Below are positions 44,614-57,589 of a DNA stretch of 64,000 nucleotides, piece after piece. The position numbers and the translations under genes are program-made. The notes under the pieces were generated by a model. It did no database searches and was not told the DNA's origin. It saw only the letters and a list, made by a program, of their open reading frames with translations. Each line of letters starts with the position of its first letter. Position 1 is the stretch's first letter. Source of the DNA: Nageia nagi (lineage: Eukaryota; Pinophyta); the NCBI GenBank assembly GCA_050084985.1, contig JBITNC010000001.1, positions 186,001 through 250,000 on the forward strand, given 5' to 3'.

Positions 44614-45187
44614 CTATGGACTTGCTATTGGGTTCCAAAAACAGGTTGTCCACGAATTGAAAAATCATGGTCCTAGTGTCAACAATGAGTTGAAAGAAGC
44701 AAAGCGTCGTCTAGCAGACCTTAAGAGACAGACCAGACAGCCTCAAGAAACGCTTCTTGAGGATGATATGCTTGATCAGAGTGCAAGTGAAGAACTGTTA
44801 GAAACCAAAGATGTGATTGAGAATGAAATTAAGGATATGCTGAACAATGAGTTTGACAAATTGAAACAATGTCTAGCTGATCTTCAGAGACAGGTTGGAC
44901 AACCTCAAGAAAAGCTTCTTGAGAATGATATACCTGACCAGAATATCACTGGGAAGCTGTTAAACAAGAGAAATGTTAGTGAGAATGAAATTGAGGATAT
45001 TGATAACATTGGTGGGAAACGAATAACAAAGAAAGGTACAAGTGAGAATGAGATCAAAGATATTGATTGTGTTGGCAAGAAGCTGTTAACTAATTTAACC
45101 AAGGAAAACTCACTTGAGAAAGAAATTGAGTTTGAAGATAGTATTAGAGACAAACTTTTAACTAATTTAACTAAGTTAAACAAATGA
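44614..45187 (+). CDS. Kinesin-light-chain-like TPR protein, exon 2 (C-terminus)
   Basis: It supplies the last base of codon 561 and residues 562-751, ending TGA at 45185-45187. It opens with YGLAIGFQKQVVHELKNHGP, the last TPR helix of the KLC-like family, then LKEAKRRLADLKRQ, which closes the array in relatives. After that comes a long acidic/basic tail that looks internally duplicated: RLADLKRQTRQPQETLLEDD recurs as CLADLQRQVGQPQEKLLEND about 55 residues later, and ENEIKD/ENEIED occurs four times. It is likely a coiled coil. I do not know this tail from the family and think it lineage-specific. The final 20 codons lie inside a tandem duplication with the 3' UTR. Confidence 0.85.
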
Positions 45188-45707
45188 ATTTCACATCTTA
45201 CTCATGGACTTGAATGTTTACTACAACATTTTGGTTATGTGACAATAATATGAAGCAATATTAGTACTCAAATAATTAAGCTTGTTTCATGCAGCAGGAG
45301 TGAATGCAAATAATGTAATTTTAGTCAGAATCAATTGTCATTGGCATGAGAAGGGATATACTCCATTTCTTTCCAGCTGGTGGAAATGTTGGCTTTCTTG
45401 TTTGTGTTTGTAACTTTTGAGTTTGAAGATAGTATTAGAGACAAACTTTTGACTAATTTAACCAAGTTAAACAAATGAATTTCACATCTTACTCATGGAC
45501 TTGAATGTTTACTAGAACATTTTGGTTATATGATAATAATATGAAGCAATATTAGTACTCGAATAATTAAGCTTGTTTCATGCAGCAGGAGTGAATGCAA
45601 GTAATGTAATTTTAGAGTCAGAATCAATTGTCATTGGCATGAGAAGGGATATACTCCATTTCTTTTCCAGCTGGTGGAAATGTTGGCTTTCTTGTTTGTG
45701 TTTGTAA
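45126..45707 (+). repeat. Tandem duplication of the last codons and 3' UTR
   Basis: Units 45126-45416 and 45417-45707 are about 291 bp each and differ at only a handful of positions. Unit 2 repeats the end of the coding sequence (TTGAGTTTGAAGATAGTATT onwards, with its own stop) and then the UTR. Confidence 0.9.
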
Positions 45708-48537
45708 GATTATATTCAATATTTTGATTTCGATTTTGTTGAATACCTGCACTGAATTGTAAAAGAATGCTGTGTAAATGCTTGACACAAGGGGCAATGT
45801 ATCCAGAAGTATGCCACACATTTAAGTGCAAATGGATCTGGTGGCTTTGTTTTATTACTTTCCTGTCTAATCTCAATATGAATATTTTATGATTTTGTTG
45901 TGGGTATAGTAGGTTCAAAGTGGATTCACAAGCCAATGTATGGTTGAATTCCTGGTGCCTGATAATGTGGTTAGAGTTTGTTTGAAGTTCCTTTTGGTGT
46001 CTCTTCCTCTCAATGCTACTGCTAGGATTCATTATGTTCTTGGAAGTTACAGTCTTTCTTGCTTGCTAAATAGCAAGTCTTATTAATTTGCTGCCCATAG
46101 GGTGCATCACTTAGCTAGCATGACTTTGGAACGATGTATTTCTTTTATATGGCCTTGTATGCGCACTCAAAAATATCCTTCACTAAAACTGAACACTTTA
46201 TTATGGGTATGCATATAAATGCATGTTGGTGTGCATTTTTACATTGCAGTATATGTTAACTGTGCTCTGTCGAAAGGAGACGAGTGAGTCGATTCAGGCC
46301 ATCATGAATTGAGCATCTAGTGCTTGCATTTTTTGCATTTTAGGATTAGTGATTGATTCAGTCTTTCTGTATTATTTGGATTGTTATTATTTGTAGATAC
46401 ATTACTTGTTTTGGAGAAATTGCAACACATTAAAGAAACGAACATTAAATTATTAAAATCTTGTCCTATAGGACGAGAAAATGGCAAGATGAGGAATAGC
46501 TTTTGAGAAGTTTTTTTGTTGCCGCAATGTAATTGCCAGCAGCAATCGTATAGAATTCAAAGCATAAATACAAACTAGATAATTTTTTCTGCTGTTAGAT
46601 AATTTGGTCTTGCATGGGCCATATGAAGTGGCTTTTAATATTAGTGGTGTTTATTTTTTTCCCAGGAGTATCATATTCTTGCATATCCATGTATTTTTCT
46701 ACAAAACAATTTAGCTATTATATGACAAAATAGTGTTGTTGCAGATTAAACATACAGCTTTTAGCCAAACAAAAGAATTGTCAAACTAGTGAGATGTTCT
46801 CGTATAGACCTGGGATGTTATGTAAAAGAAAATGTTTCTTCTGAATTGTAAAATTCTGTCTCATAAAGCAATTGTAATTTGTTTTTCTCCTTAGTGTTTA
46901 TCTTTGACTTATCCTCTACTTTTGCCGATTTTTTCTTTAATGGTCAATATTATTGTCTCCGTATAATCTTTGTAATAAAGTTGTAGTGAGAATGGTTAAA
47001 AGTACTCTTGGCAAAGTTTTCCTTTATTAATCATCTGCTGATGGGAGTTATCTTGCATGGGGATTCGTATGAAGTGTTTACCCTACATCAAGCTTAGAAA
47101 ATAAAATATTTTGTTATTTGTTTATGGTCATAAATGTGGCACCCTTTGGATGTTAAATAATATTATTTCTTATTAATAAACATTCTAATCAGACAACGTT
47201 AATGATGACCTTGGTGTTTTATCTATATACTTAGTTTCAATGAATATTAATTCAATGTTGTACCTGAAACTACTAAAAAATAATTTTTAAATCGATTTTC
47301 TTGATTTTTATGCTCTTTTACTAGGAACAAAATGAATTTCATTCAATAATAGGGAAACCTTGGATAAAAATTGCCTGTAATGCCCACCAACGTTATTATA
47401 ACCCATCATATAAGGGCTTAAAATAATGTGCTTTGCAAATGAAAGGCTGTGTTCTGAAATTGTCCATGAGTATATTGAATGCATTTTATTATATGGAGTA
47501 GTACAAGATAGTAAAGTGTTATTTTCCTACTCGTCTTCTGACATCCTGTATTTATAATAGGATTGATTATCATTCGTAATGGTGGTAAAAGAATGTGTCG
47601 ATTGATAGCTGATACAAAAAATCTATCAATTAAAAAGATTGACCAAGCCTGTATGGACCTATTCTTACTGTAGAGTACTATCTTCTAGGAATAAATCGCA
47701 TTTATATGTTTGAGAAAATCCCACTTTTTATGTTATCCCACTACATACTTATTGGACTGGAAAAAGAATTATCTACACGGGTTCCATCAGTCCAGCCATT
47801 TTGAAATCCATAATGGTTCCTCATAATCAGTCTTTGTATCCACTCTTATTCCATATACATATTATGTTGTAGTACTTGAATATCTAAATCTAAGCATAAA
47901 GAAAATTATTGGAGAAATTGTAAGCCAAATAATTTTTCAAAATGATGAACTGCAATGATTTTGTTTAATTTTCATGTCCTTTGTGTAATATGGACTGTAA
48001 AATATTTCGAGTGCTTTAAGAAAAATTACGAACCATGATTGCAGTTACCATGCTCCAAAAATGAAGAACAAATATATATTTTTCACCATTTAGTCTTTTT
48101 TCTCAATAATATAGGAGATGGAATGGTGGAGATTCGCTCCAAATAGATGGATGGAATTTTGTGTTTCGAGGGTTGTCACACCTTGCCCTGTTTTGTATAA
48201 AAGATTTGAACACTCTAATCTATAAAGAAAGTCGAAGCTACCTATAGTCTATCTCGATAAAATTTTATACTAAACTAAATAACCACACACGACACTATCT
48301 ATTTACTCTGAATTTGGAAACAAAATGAGAATTATCTGCTGAATTAGATGTGGAATTTCAACTCAACTATTGCAATATGTTATTACAACTGCAATGAAAT
48401 CATACATTCTCTTCACATACAGTTTCTCCATGGTAAAAACACAAGAAGCATATAAGATAGCGAGTATGAGAAGTCCAAAACTTCCTGCAAACTCTCGTTT
48501 AAGAAAAGCATACAAACTCCATATTATACAGGAAGAA
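45708..48537. other. 3' flank of the TPR gene and intergenic DNA
   Basis: AT-rich, with no recognisable gene on either strand. Any polyadenylation site of the TPR gene should lie near the start. ORFs here are short and without domains. Confidence 0.6.
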
Positions 48538-49533
48538 TTACATTTCCGTCCTGCCATTTCTAAAGAATAAGGATGATTTCTTGATGATGCTTGAGCCATC
48601 ACTTGTATTAGGATCAATCCATAATCTCTGGAGTGATGAATCCATTGAGAATGATCTCCTCATTGGTTGCAATGAATCAGATTGGTTTCTCTGCCGTGGT
48701 GTGCTCATGTTATCTGCTCTTTGGATATTGTCTGCCCAATAACAATCCATGTCTGTTCTGATGTTTTTTAGGCTTGAAACATGAGGGAGCTTGGAGATTG
48801 GATTCTTCGAACATACATTTTTTTCCAAGTCAAAGCCTTTCTGCTCATTTATATCAATTCTTATGCTTGTGCTATCACCATCCTTTGACGGGTCTGCAAT
48901 CTCTAGCGAGGATTGACAAGGCATTTCTGCATGGCTACCTCTTTGGACATCATGACCGGCTGATATATCATCGTTTAACTCTTGGGCATTGTCAATTTCA
49001 GGACTCACAATATTAGCCCTGCACAGAGGACAATTTGAGTTTGATTGCAGCCACACATCAATGCAGTTCAGATGGAAAGCATGGCTGCACTTCGGAAGAA
49101 GCCTAAGGCTTTCACCATCCTGAAACTCATTCAAGCAAACTACACAGTCGAGAAAACCATCCTGATCTTTGTAGTGGAGAATTGGTATTGAATGAATCAC
49201 AGAATCTTCAAGCCCATTGCTATTGGGGATCCATGGCTCTGTATCAGTGCTTTGGGTGTAGGAGAATCTATGATGCCCATGCAGATGGTGACCTAGTGCA
49301 TCCCATCTAATACAACATTTGGTCACAACAGCATAGTAGCTGACCAGCAGAAAGGTGGTAGCCAGTATGCCTAATATTGCTATAACAAGAATGGAGAAGT
49401 TGGGGTCTGTTGAATTGGATGATACTGGAATCGGGCGTGCAAAGGGCAGCAAAGGGGGGCAGGCAGGCCACTGTGGAGGGCACATGCCATTCTTGCAGCA
49501 TATTTGGAGTGGCCCATTTGTCTGTAAAGCCAT
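48538..49533 (-). CDS. ATL-type RING-H2 E3 ubiquitin ligase
   Basis: A 331-residue protein in one exon, as usual for the ATL family. A Cys/Pro-rich N-terminus is followed by one membrane helix (about 46-70), a basic stretch, the GLD-type motif GLEDSVI (107-113), and a canonical RING-H2: Cys130, Cys133, Cys149, His151, His154, Cys157, Cys168, Cys171, with the ATL-typical Pro before Cys149 (LPKC) and Trp161. All eight zinc ligands are present. The C-terminal half is Ser/Asp-rich and holds [15 protein letters not shown], a block seen near the end of several ATLs. Family members are membrane-anchored E3 ligases in stress, defence and development; the target here cannot be told. The start at 49533 is the only Met ahead of the Cys-rich segment. 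The gene looks intact and is transcribed toward the TPR gene. Confidence 0.92.
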   Translation of the reverse strand: MALQTNGPLQICCKNGMCPPQWPACPPLLPFARPIPVSSNSTDPNFSILVIAILGILATTFLLVSYYAVVTKCCIRWDALGHHLHGHHRFSYTQSTDTEPWIPNSNGLEDSVIHSIPILHYKDQDGFLDCVVCLNEFQDGESLRLLPKCSHAFHLNCIDVWLQSNSNCPLCRANIVSPEIDNAQELNDDISAGHDVQRGSHAEMPCQSSLEIADPSKDGDSTSIRIDINEQKGFDLEKNVCSKNPISKLPHVSSLKNIRTDMDCYWADNIQRADNMSTPRQRNQSDSLQPMRRSFSMDSSLQRLWIDPNTSDGSSIIKKSSLFFRNGRTEM

Positions 49534-50416
49534 TAGGTCTGTCTTATGGACATTGATTTATGCAGCTCAGAGCTCATCAGAACAATGCTAACGTCCTCAA
49601 CTGGCTTTCTATGAAATCTACTGTGCAACAAGATTACAAGGGAATTGTAAAGCAATACCCATCTGCGAACTTATTAGACGACGTAGAACAAATCATTTTA
49701 AAGTCAAACCATAAAGCCAACAACCCATCTAATTATTTGGGCCAGGGGCTTTTGTGGAAAAACATTTTATTTGATGAGCTGGTTTCAACAAACAACTAAG
49801 GACTTGCCCTTCTAATTATAATCCATGTTGTCAAATGAATGTTTGAGCCCACATTTACTAGCATGAAGTTGGACCCACGGTGAACAGTCCAATGCAGGAA
49901 ACACTTCTATGCGGGGAGCTCTCAATTACTCTGTAAATGGACAGTGAGAAGATGGTATGGTAGTTGAGCTAGTGCCACCAATAATGTTTACTTGTGGATG
50001 AAAAATGTCGCCAACCCTGTCTGTGTCTTTGGTAAACTGTTCATTAAATGATTTCTCAAATTATGGCGACAAATCGTTGCGATTCATTCCAATTCATTTT
50101 CATCAAATTTGTATAAAGGAAGAAGTGGAAGAGTCATGCATCTGATTTGTTGTCGCATCGACAACCTCTACTTTTCAATGGCATCCGAGTAAATAAGGGC
50201 TATACCGTGTCGCCAATCCAATTCAAAATAGCAGCTGTTCATGATGTCATTAGCGAATTGTTTCTATACATTCCCTGGGTTGGCTAGGCAGATGGAAATT
50301 GTTCAAATCTTCTATCATGTATTAAAATTAAATACTAGTAATAAAATGAATTGTGGGTAGGCGAGTTGGAAAGATGGGTTGTTTAAAGCTGTCCGATATA
50401 GGAAGTTCAAGTTCAA
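49534..50416 (-). promoter_or_regulatory. Upstream region of the ATL gene
   Basis: AT-rich DNA containing the presumed 5' UTR and promoter. No specific TATA box or cis element is convincing by eye. Confidence 0.35.
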
Positions 50417-50700
50417 GTTCAAAACTCTCTACCATATCAAAAATCTTATTGAGTTGATAGTAGATGTTAATGAAGTCCAGATCTTGTCTAAAGTGAATGG
50501 ATACCCTTTTATCATAGCATTCAACTTACACAAAAAAAATCTAGTATTCAGGTTCAAAACACTTTACCCCTAAAAGTTGAAACATATCAAAAATCCTATT
50601 GAGTTGATGGTAGATACGAATGAGGTCTGGATCTTATCTAAAGTGAATGGATACCTCTTGATCGTAGCACTCAACTTAAACAAAAGGTTTGGTAGTTCAA
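50417..50700. repeat. Tandem duplication, about 135-150 bp per unit
   Basis: Shared blocks are CATATCAAAAATC-TATTGA, GTTGAT-GTAGAT, TCTAAAGTGAATGGATACC and CAACTTA. Units start near 50417 and 50552. The second unit has a 15-base insertion. It has no coding potential. Confidence 0.75.
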
Positions 50701-52599
50701 TAGAGTTTAAGTATTGTTTATTTTTGGGTAAAATTATAAAATAAGTTTCTCAATGTATTTTTTATTAAATAATAAAAATAAAAATAAAAATCAATTAAGA
50801 GATGAAGAAATTTATTGAAGAAAATGATAAGTTTTAGTTTTGCATTAATAATGTATTTTGTTTGAAGGTAGTTTTTTTTATTTAAGTCTCTTCAAATAGG
50901 GTTGTGATTTTTGTTGCAATGATAAAGTTCAATTTGCTACTCTTTTACTTTGAATGAATGTCATATTTCTTGTTAAAATGTTTCAAATTGCATGTGATTA
51001 ATTTGAATTTTTTCTTTGATAGGTTACTTTATTGATCAAATTTCTTATCAGGTAATTTGTATGCTTGAGCTAATTCCACTTAGGATTCTTGATATATATA
51101 TTACAAAGTATTGTGATATTATTATTGTAGACACACAAAATCTACACCTTATCTTTAAGTATATCTAATATGTTAATTAGATATAGTTACATGTAATATT
51201 AAAATCTCTGACTAATATATATGTTCATTCCTAACATACACACATCATCATTAATTACATCTAATATATTAATTAGATTTAGTCACACCTAATATCAATT
51301 ATCTCAAACTAATGTATATATTTATTTGTAAATTTTGATTTACTCTAGCTTGAGTCATTGTTAGGACCTAGACTCTTGGGTAAGGTTAGTGGATACTTTA
51401 CTAGGGTTTGCCTGCATACAAGATTTTATATGGGAATGATGACCATTTCATGGAGTAAAATGAAAGTTACTTTATAGTTATCTTGTTACATGGCTTGCGA
51501 TTGGTTATTCACTAAAGACAAAAGCACCTTTTTACTCAAGTGAGTTATTTGACTCCAAGAGGTGAGGTAACTTTATTATTCATTTTAGAATTACATAATG
51601 AGCTTGGGTGACATTTTGAGAATAATTATTCTTTAACCACATGCATAACCTATGGTCATGAAACCTTACTAAGTAGATAATAATCTAATCCAGTACCTTA
51701 TGTTTTCTTATAAACAAAAGGAGAAATCCTCAATAAAGAAAGTTGCTCTTTATTCACATATGTGTAACGAAATGATGTCCAAATTCACTTACTTCCATCA
51801 AAGCTTTATGTGAGTTCATGATATGTTTTATGATATGGCTACTAACACTATTAATCATTATCTTATGTTTATTTTATAGTGTGTTGTTTTATTAACAACT
51901 TGTAGGTCTAGTGTTGGATAGCTCCCAAAACTAACCAGAAGGCTCCTTGAACCGCTTAGAAGATTTTCATGGATCTAATTCAATACAAGAACAAAGGAAT
52001 AAAATCTATAATCAAGGAACAATTTATTGTCTAAAGTTGTCTCTTGAGGGATGATTTAAGCCAAGTATATTTTCTTGTTTTTGAGATCAAATCCTCATTT
52101 ATTGACAACAAACATGCTAATATCTATTGTTGTTAGTGTTTTGTGAAAATAGTGTGCATATAGTCTTTTGTTTTTATTATATCCATTCTTAGGGTGGGTC
52201 CATAAAAGTGAATCCACTTAGGATATTTGATGAGATTTTATGTTCACTTCTAGCCAATATATGTTACAGGTTTGAATTTGGTTAGTAAACCTACTTTCTT
52301 TGGTGAACATTGGTGAACTTTGTAGCCTACATTTCATTGTATCTTGATTGTATGATTTGACATGTATTTTTAGGCATCATTTGTGACTTATTCATAGTAC
52401 AATGGAATGAAGTGCATTTGTTGATATCATTGCATTGGTTACATATTTCATTTTTTTACATTCTAACAACTATCATTGTCAAGTTGGTCATGATAAAAAT
52501 AAATGTTGTAACTTTAAGAGTTTGGTACAAGACACGTACAAGACATGGTTGAAGATGGGTGCCTTATAATTGATAACCCCCTCATTATCACTAACCAAC
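50701..52599. other. AT-rich intergenic DNA
   Basis: No gene seen. A partial duplication of TAATATATTAATTAGAT-TAGT words lies at about 51160-51290. The right part may be the 5' end of the gypsy relic that is recognisable from about 52.6 kb. Confidence 0.5.
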
Positions 52600-53284
52600 C
52601 TCTAGGAAAATTTCAACATCCCCTTCCACAACATGGTCCACTCGCTTTCCAAGAGGCTTCCAATTCGTATTCTATCTTAGGATAAATTAACAATGTAAAT
52701 CGCCTTCTGATTACACAAGGCTTCGTTGGCATGGTCAATGTTGCTACAACTAGTGGTAAAGATCTAGGTTGAACTTCTAATCATTTTGAAGATCCACAAT
52801 ATTTTGCACCTCCACTAGTCATTGTACTTCCATTCCTACTCATCCTCTTCTTACCATCAAAAGGAACCTCACCTTGTAATTGAAGATAATTCCTACAAAG
52901 CTTACCATTTATGATCTACTTCAACAATCTGCTCACCCTCGCAAAGCCATGATTGACATTTTTCTAATCTATAGATCTTGATGCAAATAATCCAAAGGCT
53001 TTTGCTCATTTCATTGGAAGTGTCCATACATGTCTATCTCCTATTATCTTCTATGATCATGAGATCAAGCATATCGAGGGTACAAACGATGAAGACCTCC
53101 CCATGCACATCATCATTTCTATCAATGGATTACCCTTTAATTAGGTTCTTATCAATACAAGGTCTTTAACCAATATCATTTCTCATAACACCCTTGCTAG
53201 CCTCAATCTCCCTCCCATACATCTTGCTACACCTACCCTAACTCTATGAGTCTTCAAAAATGAGTTGTGTTTGAATCTTGGTAT
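52600..53284 (+). pseudogene. Ty3/gypsy gag/protease relic, left of the copia insertion
   Basis: With frame changes the plus strand reads AFAHFIGSVHTCLSPIIFYD, LPMHIIISINGLPFN and VLINTRSLTNIISHNTLASL. The last is the protease-like block (VLIDxGSSxNIIS) of gypsy elements, with the catalytic region degraded. It stops at the copia insertion and resumes at 62030 (MIILPIKVV). The long linker ahead of protease suggests the Tat/Athila side of gypsy, though this is uncertain. Confidence 0.65.
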
Positions 53285-53781
53285 TGAAGGAACTAAAACT
53301 AACAAGATAATTCCTAAACAACCAATATCTCTTGAAAGCTCACAAACACATCTAAATAACTCATAAAGCAATCTCATAAAGTAACTCAAGATGTAAGTGG
53401 TTCCTCCAATTAGGAGTACATCCACTAACTAGCTCTTTACTTCAATCACAAATACAACTCTCTTCAATCCTCCTACTCTTTTCTCCGAACCACTATCCTA
53501 TAGCATAACTTTACTCCATAATTGATGTGTGATCACAAAGAGGGAGCCTTCTATTTATAGGCCAAAATCCCTCTTTGGATCACCTTTTTATCCAATGTAC
53601 AATAGCATGACATGCACATCCTTTTACCTAAGGGGCATGCTCATGACATGGAGTGTATGACAAGTTATATTATCATATTCATTTAAATACTTAAGGTATC
53701 AAATGATACCCTTAAGTATTAGTAAATTTACATAGAATATTATTACAAAACCTTTACAATAATGCATTATACATTTTAACA
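53285..53781 (-). repeat. 3' LTR of the copia element
   Basis: On the minus strand TGTTAAAATG…TTCCTTCA. A polypurine tract (GCATTAAGGGTGAG reversed, 53782-53795) adjoins it. A TATA-like TATAAATAG (reverse of CTATTTATAGG, about 53550) is present. Confidence 0.9.
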
Positions 53782-54582
53782 CTCACCCTTAATGCAATAT
53801 TGGGATAGAGCGACTAAGAGAGAAGAAGAAGAGAAAGTAAGAGAGTTCTCCTTCAAATAGATACAATAGAGATGAGAACTTTTTACATATTTATGAAGTA
53901 ATAAAGATCTAGTTTGAGACTCACTACTTTGCCAAATACAATCATTAACCATAATCAGTTTCAATATACATGAAGTAGTCATCCAACTAGAAGTCATGAA
54001 CAATCTCCAAGAGCCTACATACATGAGGTAAGTAACCTACAATTTCAAAGGAACCTGAAAATCATAAGCAACTCAAATAATGAGATCAATTAGATGCAAC
54101 ATATTCATCTCAACAAGGATAGATGAATCACACAAATGCCATCATGAACTGATCAATGGTGAATTATAAGTCATCACGAAGATGCCATGCCAAAAACTTA
54201 TAGTCACCTACTATATATAAAAATGTGTTGATTATCATTACAAATAGAGCATGCATATACAAGTTTTTCACATAAGGATAACTGAATAATGCTAAAAGAC
54301 ATATAAGATTTCCTCACACATGGATAACTGAATAGTGCTAGATTGACCAAAATAGAGCATACACATATGAGTTCCACACATATGGATAACTGAACAGTGC
54401 CAAAAGAGACATAAGAGTTCCTCACACATAGATAATTGAATAGTGCTAGATTGGTCAATTTGTAAAAGTTCTTCATGTAGAGCGAACTTACCACAAAGGT
54501 GTACAACAAAATCAACACTATACAACACAAAATCCTCTTAAGGATGAAGTTATCATCATAAATATGAATTCAACATAAGAAT

Positions 54583-55240
54583 TCAAACTTCACTCCTTCT
54601 TGAGGGCAATTTCACCAACCCGATAGCATCCCTAAGCTTACAGAATTGAGCTTTTAGAAGGGGCTTGGTAAACAAATTAGCAAAGTTCAAGGTGGATGGA
54701 AAATACTCCAGGTGTATGATGCCATCAAAAACCTTCTCTCTGATAAAATGGGCATAGATTTCCACATGTTTTGTTCTCTAATGGAACACAAGATTCTTAG
54801 CCAAAGAAATAACCGATTAATTATCTGAAGAGATCAAAAATGAGTCACTTTGCTCATATCTAATTTCTTTCAGAAGATGCCTTAGCCAAATGGCTTCATA
54901 GGGTGCAACAGACATGGCATGGTATTCAACTTTTGTGGTGGAAAGAGAAATAGTAGGCTACTTCTTAGAAGCCCAAGAGATAACACCTGAACTAATGTTA
55001 AACACATACACAGAGGTTGATTTCCTATCATCTCTATCTCTCCCATAGTTAGAATCTAAGAATCCAAAGAGAACAAATGAGGGCAACTTGGAATACTTGA
55101 GAGCAAGATCCTTAGTCCTTGCAACATACCTCAAGATTTGCTTAATAGCATTGAGGTGATCAACATATGGTTTTTGCATGAATTGAGCCATCAAATTCAT
55201 TGCAAAGGAAATATTTGGCTTGGATATAATCAAATATAAA
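54583..55240 (-). pseudogene. Copia RNase H remnant
   Basis: The minus strand reads KPNISFAMNLMAQFMQKPYV, ILRYVARTKDLALKY, YGRDRDDRKSTSVYVF, SGVISWASKK and, further on, EYFPSTLNFANLFTKPLLKA. These are the ordered blocks of copia RNase H, broken by stops between 54958 and 54765. Confidence 0.8.
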
Positions 55241-55254
55241 AGACTACCAATTAA

Positions 55255-56228
55255 TTACCTGTAAGCTATAGAATCAGGTAACTGAGAGTTGGAGCTCAAA
55301 GAAAGAGAGATTGGGATCATAACATATCTACACTTCTCCATTCCAAAATTTTGCAAGATGTTTGATATATACTCAGATTGATTGATGTAAGTATAATCTT
55401 TGTATTGATATATTTGCATTCTAAGATAGTAGTGCAAAAGACCAAGATCAGTTATATCAAATGTTACCTTAAGTTTGGATATGCACTCTTGAATGATTTC
55501 ATTATTATTTCAAGTTATTAGAATATCATCCACATAAAGGAGAATCAAGACCATGTCTTTCCCTTTATTGAGCATATATAGATTGAAATCAAAAAAATAC
55601 TTGGAGAAACCAATATCTGTAAAGTACCCTAAAATCTTCTTATACCAAGCTCATGGTGCTTGCTTAAGTCCATACAATATCTTCTCTAGCTTGCACACAA
55701 AGGACTTTTTACCTTTCATAATAAACTCTTCTAGTTGATTCATGAATATTTTTACATCTAAGTCACCATTGAGAAATGCAATTTTGATGTCAAGTTGAAA
55801 AAATTTCCATCCTTGAGCTATAGAAAGAGCAAGGATAACTCTCACAATAGGCATCTTGCCATGGAAGCAAAGGTTTTTTCATAATCTACATTGTATTTAT
55901 GAGCAAAACCTTTAGCTACTAATCTTACCTTGTATTTCTCAATATCTCCAATTGAATTGAACTTGAACTTATAGATCCACTTATTACCAATCGCATTTTT
56001 TTCATTAGAATAAGGAACCAAGTTCCAAGTTTTATTTTTCATAAGTGCCTTATACTCCACTTTCATGGCTTCTATCCAGCACTCATGCTTAGAAGTTTCT
56101 TTGGAGGTTAAGGGATCATGCTTGTTATCAATATTGGTAATTAAATATTTATTTAAGATCATGCTCCTTGTTACCCTTTGTGTTAGAAAATTTTGTTCCT
56201 GAGGTGACTTGTCTACATCAATATCCAA
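55255..56228 (-). pseudogene. Copia reverse transcriptase remnant
   Basis: The minus strand reads WIEAMKVEYKALMKNKTWNL, GNKWIYKFKFNSIGDIEKYK, RLVAKGFAHKYNVDYEKTFA, QLDIKIAFLNGDLDVKIFMN, LYGLKQAP, then LLYVDDILIT (the YVDD box, about 55520-55550) and HYYLRMQIYQY. Frames change several times. Confidence 0.85.
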
Positions 56229-56369
56229 CTAGCTAGGAGCAACTGAAGAGTTCTTTGGATCATCAACATTTTCGTTAGAAGCAGTTTCTTTAGAAAGTTC
56301 ATTGGACTTTACATCCTTTGAAATGAATACTACTTTATAGGTTAGAGAGTAGAGCTTATAGCCTTTATG

Positions 56370-57530
56370 CTAATTGTTATAACCCACAAAGATGCATTTT
56401 TTAGCTTTTTTATCCAACTTATTCCATTTTTCAAACATAATGTAAGAGAATGCTTCATAACTAAACACCTTAAGATGAAAAATATTAGGTTTTCTTCCTA
56501 ACCAAGTTTCAAAATGAGTTTTACTTTGAATGACTTTTGTGGGACACCTATTTAAGGTGTAAATAGCAATGCTCATAGCTTCACCTCATAAGAATTTAAG
56601 AAGATTACCCATGATGCATCTAGCCATCTTTATAATTATTTTATTTTTTCTTTCAGTAACATCATTCTATTGGAGTGTAAGGAATCATAAACTACCTCTT
56701 AATTCCATACTTAGTACAATAGTCATTAAACTCATTACTGTTATATTCTCCTTCATTATCTGATCTCAACATCTTGATTTTAAGATTAGTTTAATTCTTA
56801 ACAAAGGCCTTAAAAACCTTAAAACTCTTAAAAGTTTGATCTTTGTGCTTAAGTAGATATCCAAAGGTCATCCTACTAAAGTCATCAATGAAGGTCAAGA
56901 TGTAATATGCTTCTCCAAGCAGCTTAGTCTGAAACGGACTCATCAAATCTGAATGCACAAGTTGAAGAGGTTGAGATGCTTTTGTTACCTTTCTTTTTCA
57001 AATTTTTATCTATGCATCTTGTCAAGAATGCACTTCTCGCATAAACCAACTAAAAGAGAAATTTAAAGCAAACCTTTCATAAGTTCTTGGTCTTTCATGA
57101 CTTGAATACTCTTGTAGTTAAGGTGCCCTAAATGATGGTGCCAAAGATTGCCTTTAGAACACATACTAGAAGTAAGACACATCTTTGATGGAACTTGATC
57201 CATAATGTAGAGGTTATCTTTTATAGATCATTTAACCAATATGGTAAGTCCTTTCTTAATGCACTAAGAATGAGAGTCAAACTCAAAAGAGTACCCTTTT
57301 CTAGCAACTTAGATCATGGAGAGAAGGTTCATCCTTAACTTAGGAACATAGAGAATATTTTTTAAGAACCTTTCCATGAATCAACACACTTTCAATTCCT
57401 TAGACTTCAAAGGTAAAGTTATCATCTATCATAACTACATCTTTTTTATACTTGTGAAAGTTTTCAAACTTTTCTTTTTCAAAGCATAAGTGATTAGTGC
57501 AACCAGAGTCAACAATCCATTTAGATGAAA
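56370..57530 (-). pseudogene. Copia protease and integrase remnant
   Basis: From the right on the minus strand: IVDSGCTNHLCFEKEKFENF (protease DSG box, about 57515), NLWHHHLGHLNYKSIQ (integrase zinc-binding start, about 57120), then decayed core and, at 56576-56370, YTLNRCPTKVIQSKTHFETW and KKCIFVGYNN (end of the core). Many stops. Confidence 0.75.
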
Positions 57531-57589
57531 AAGAGTGAGATATGGAGTAGAGTGCTGTAGCAAAATTAACATAATTTTTTTTTTATTTT

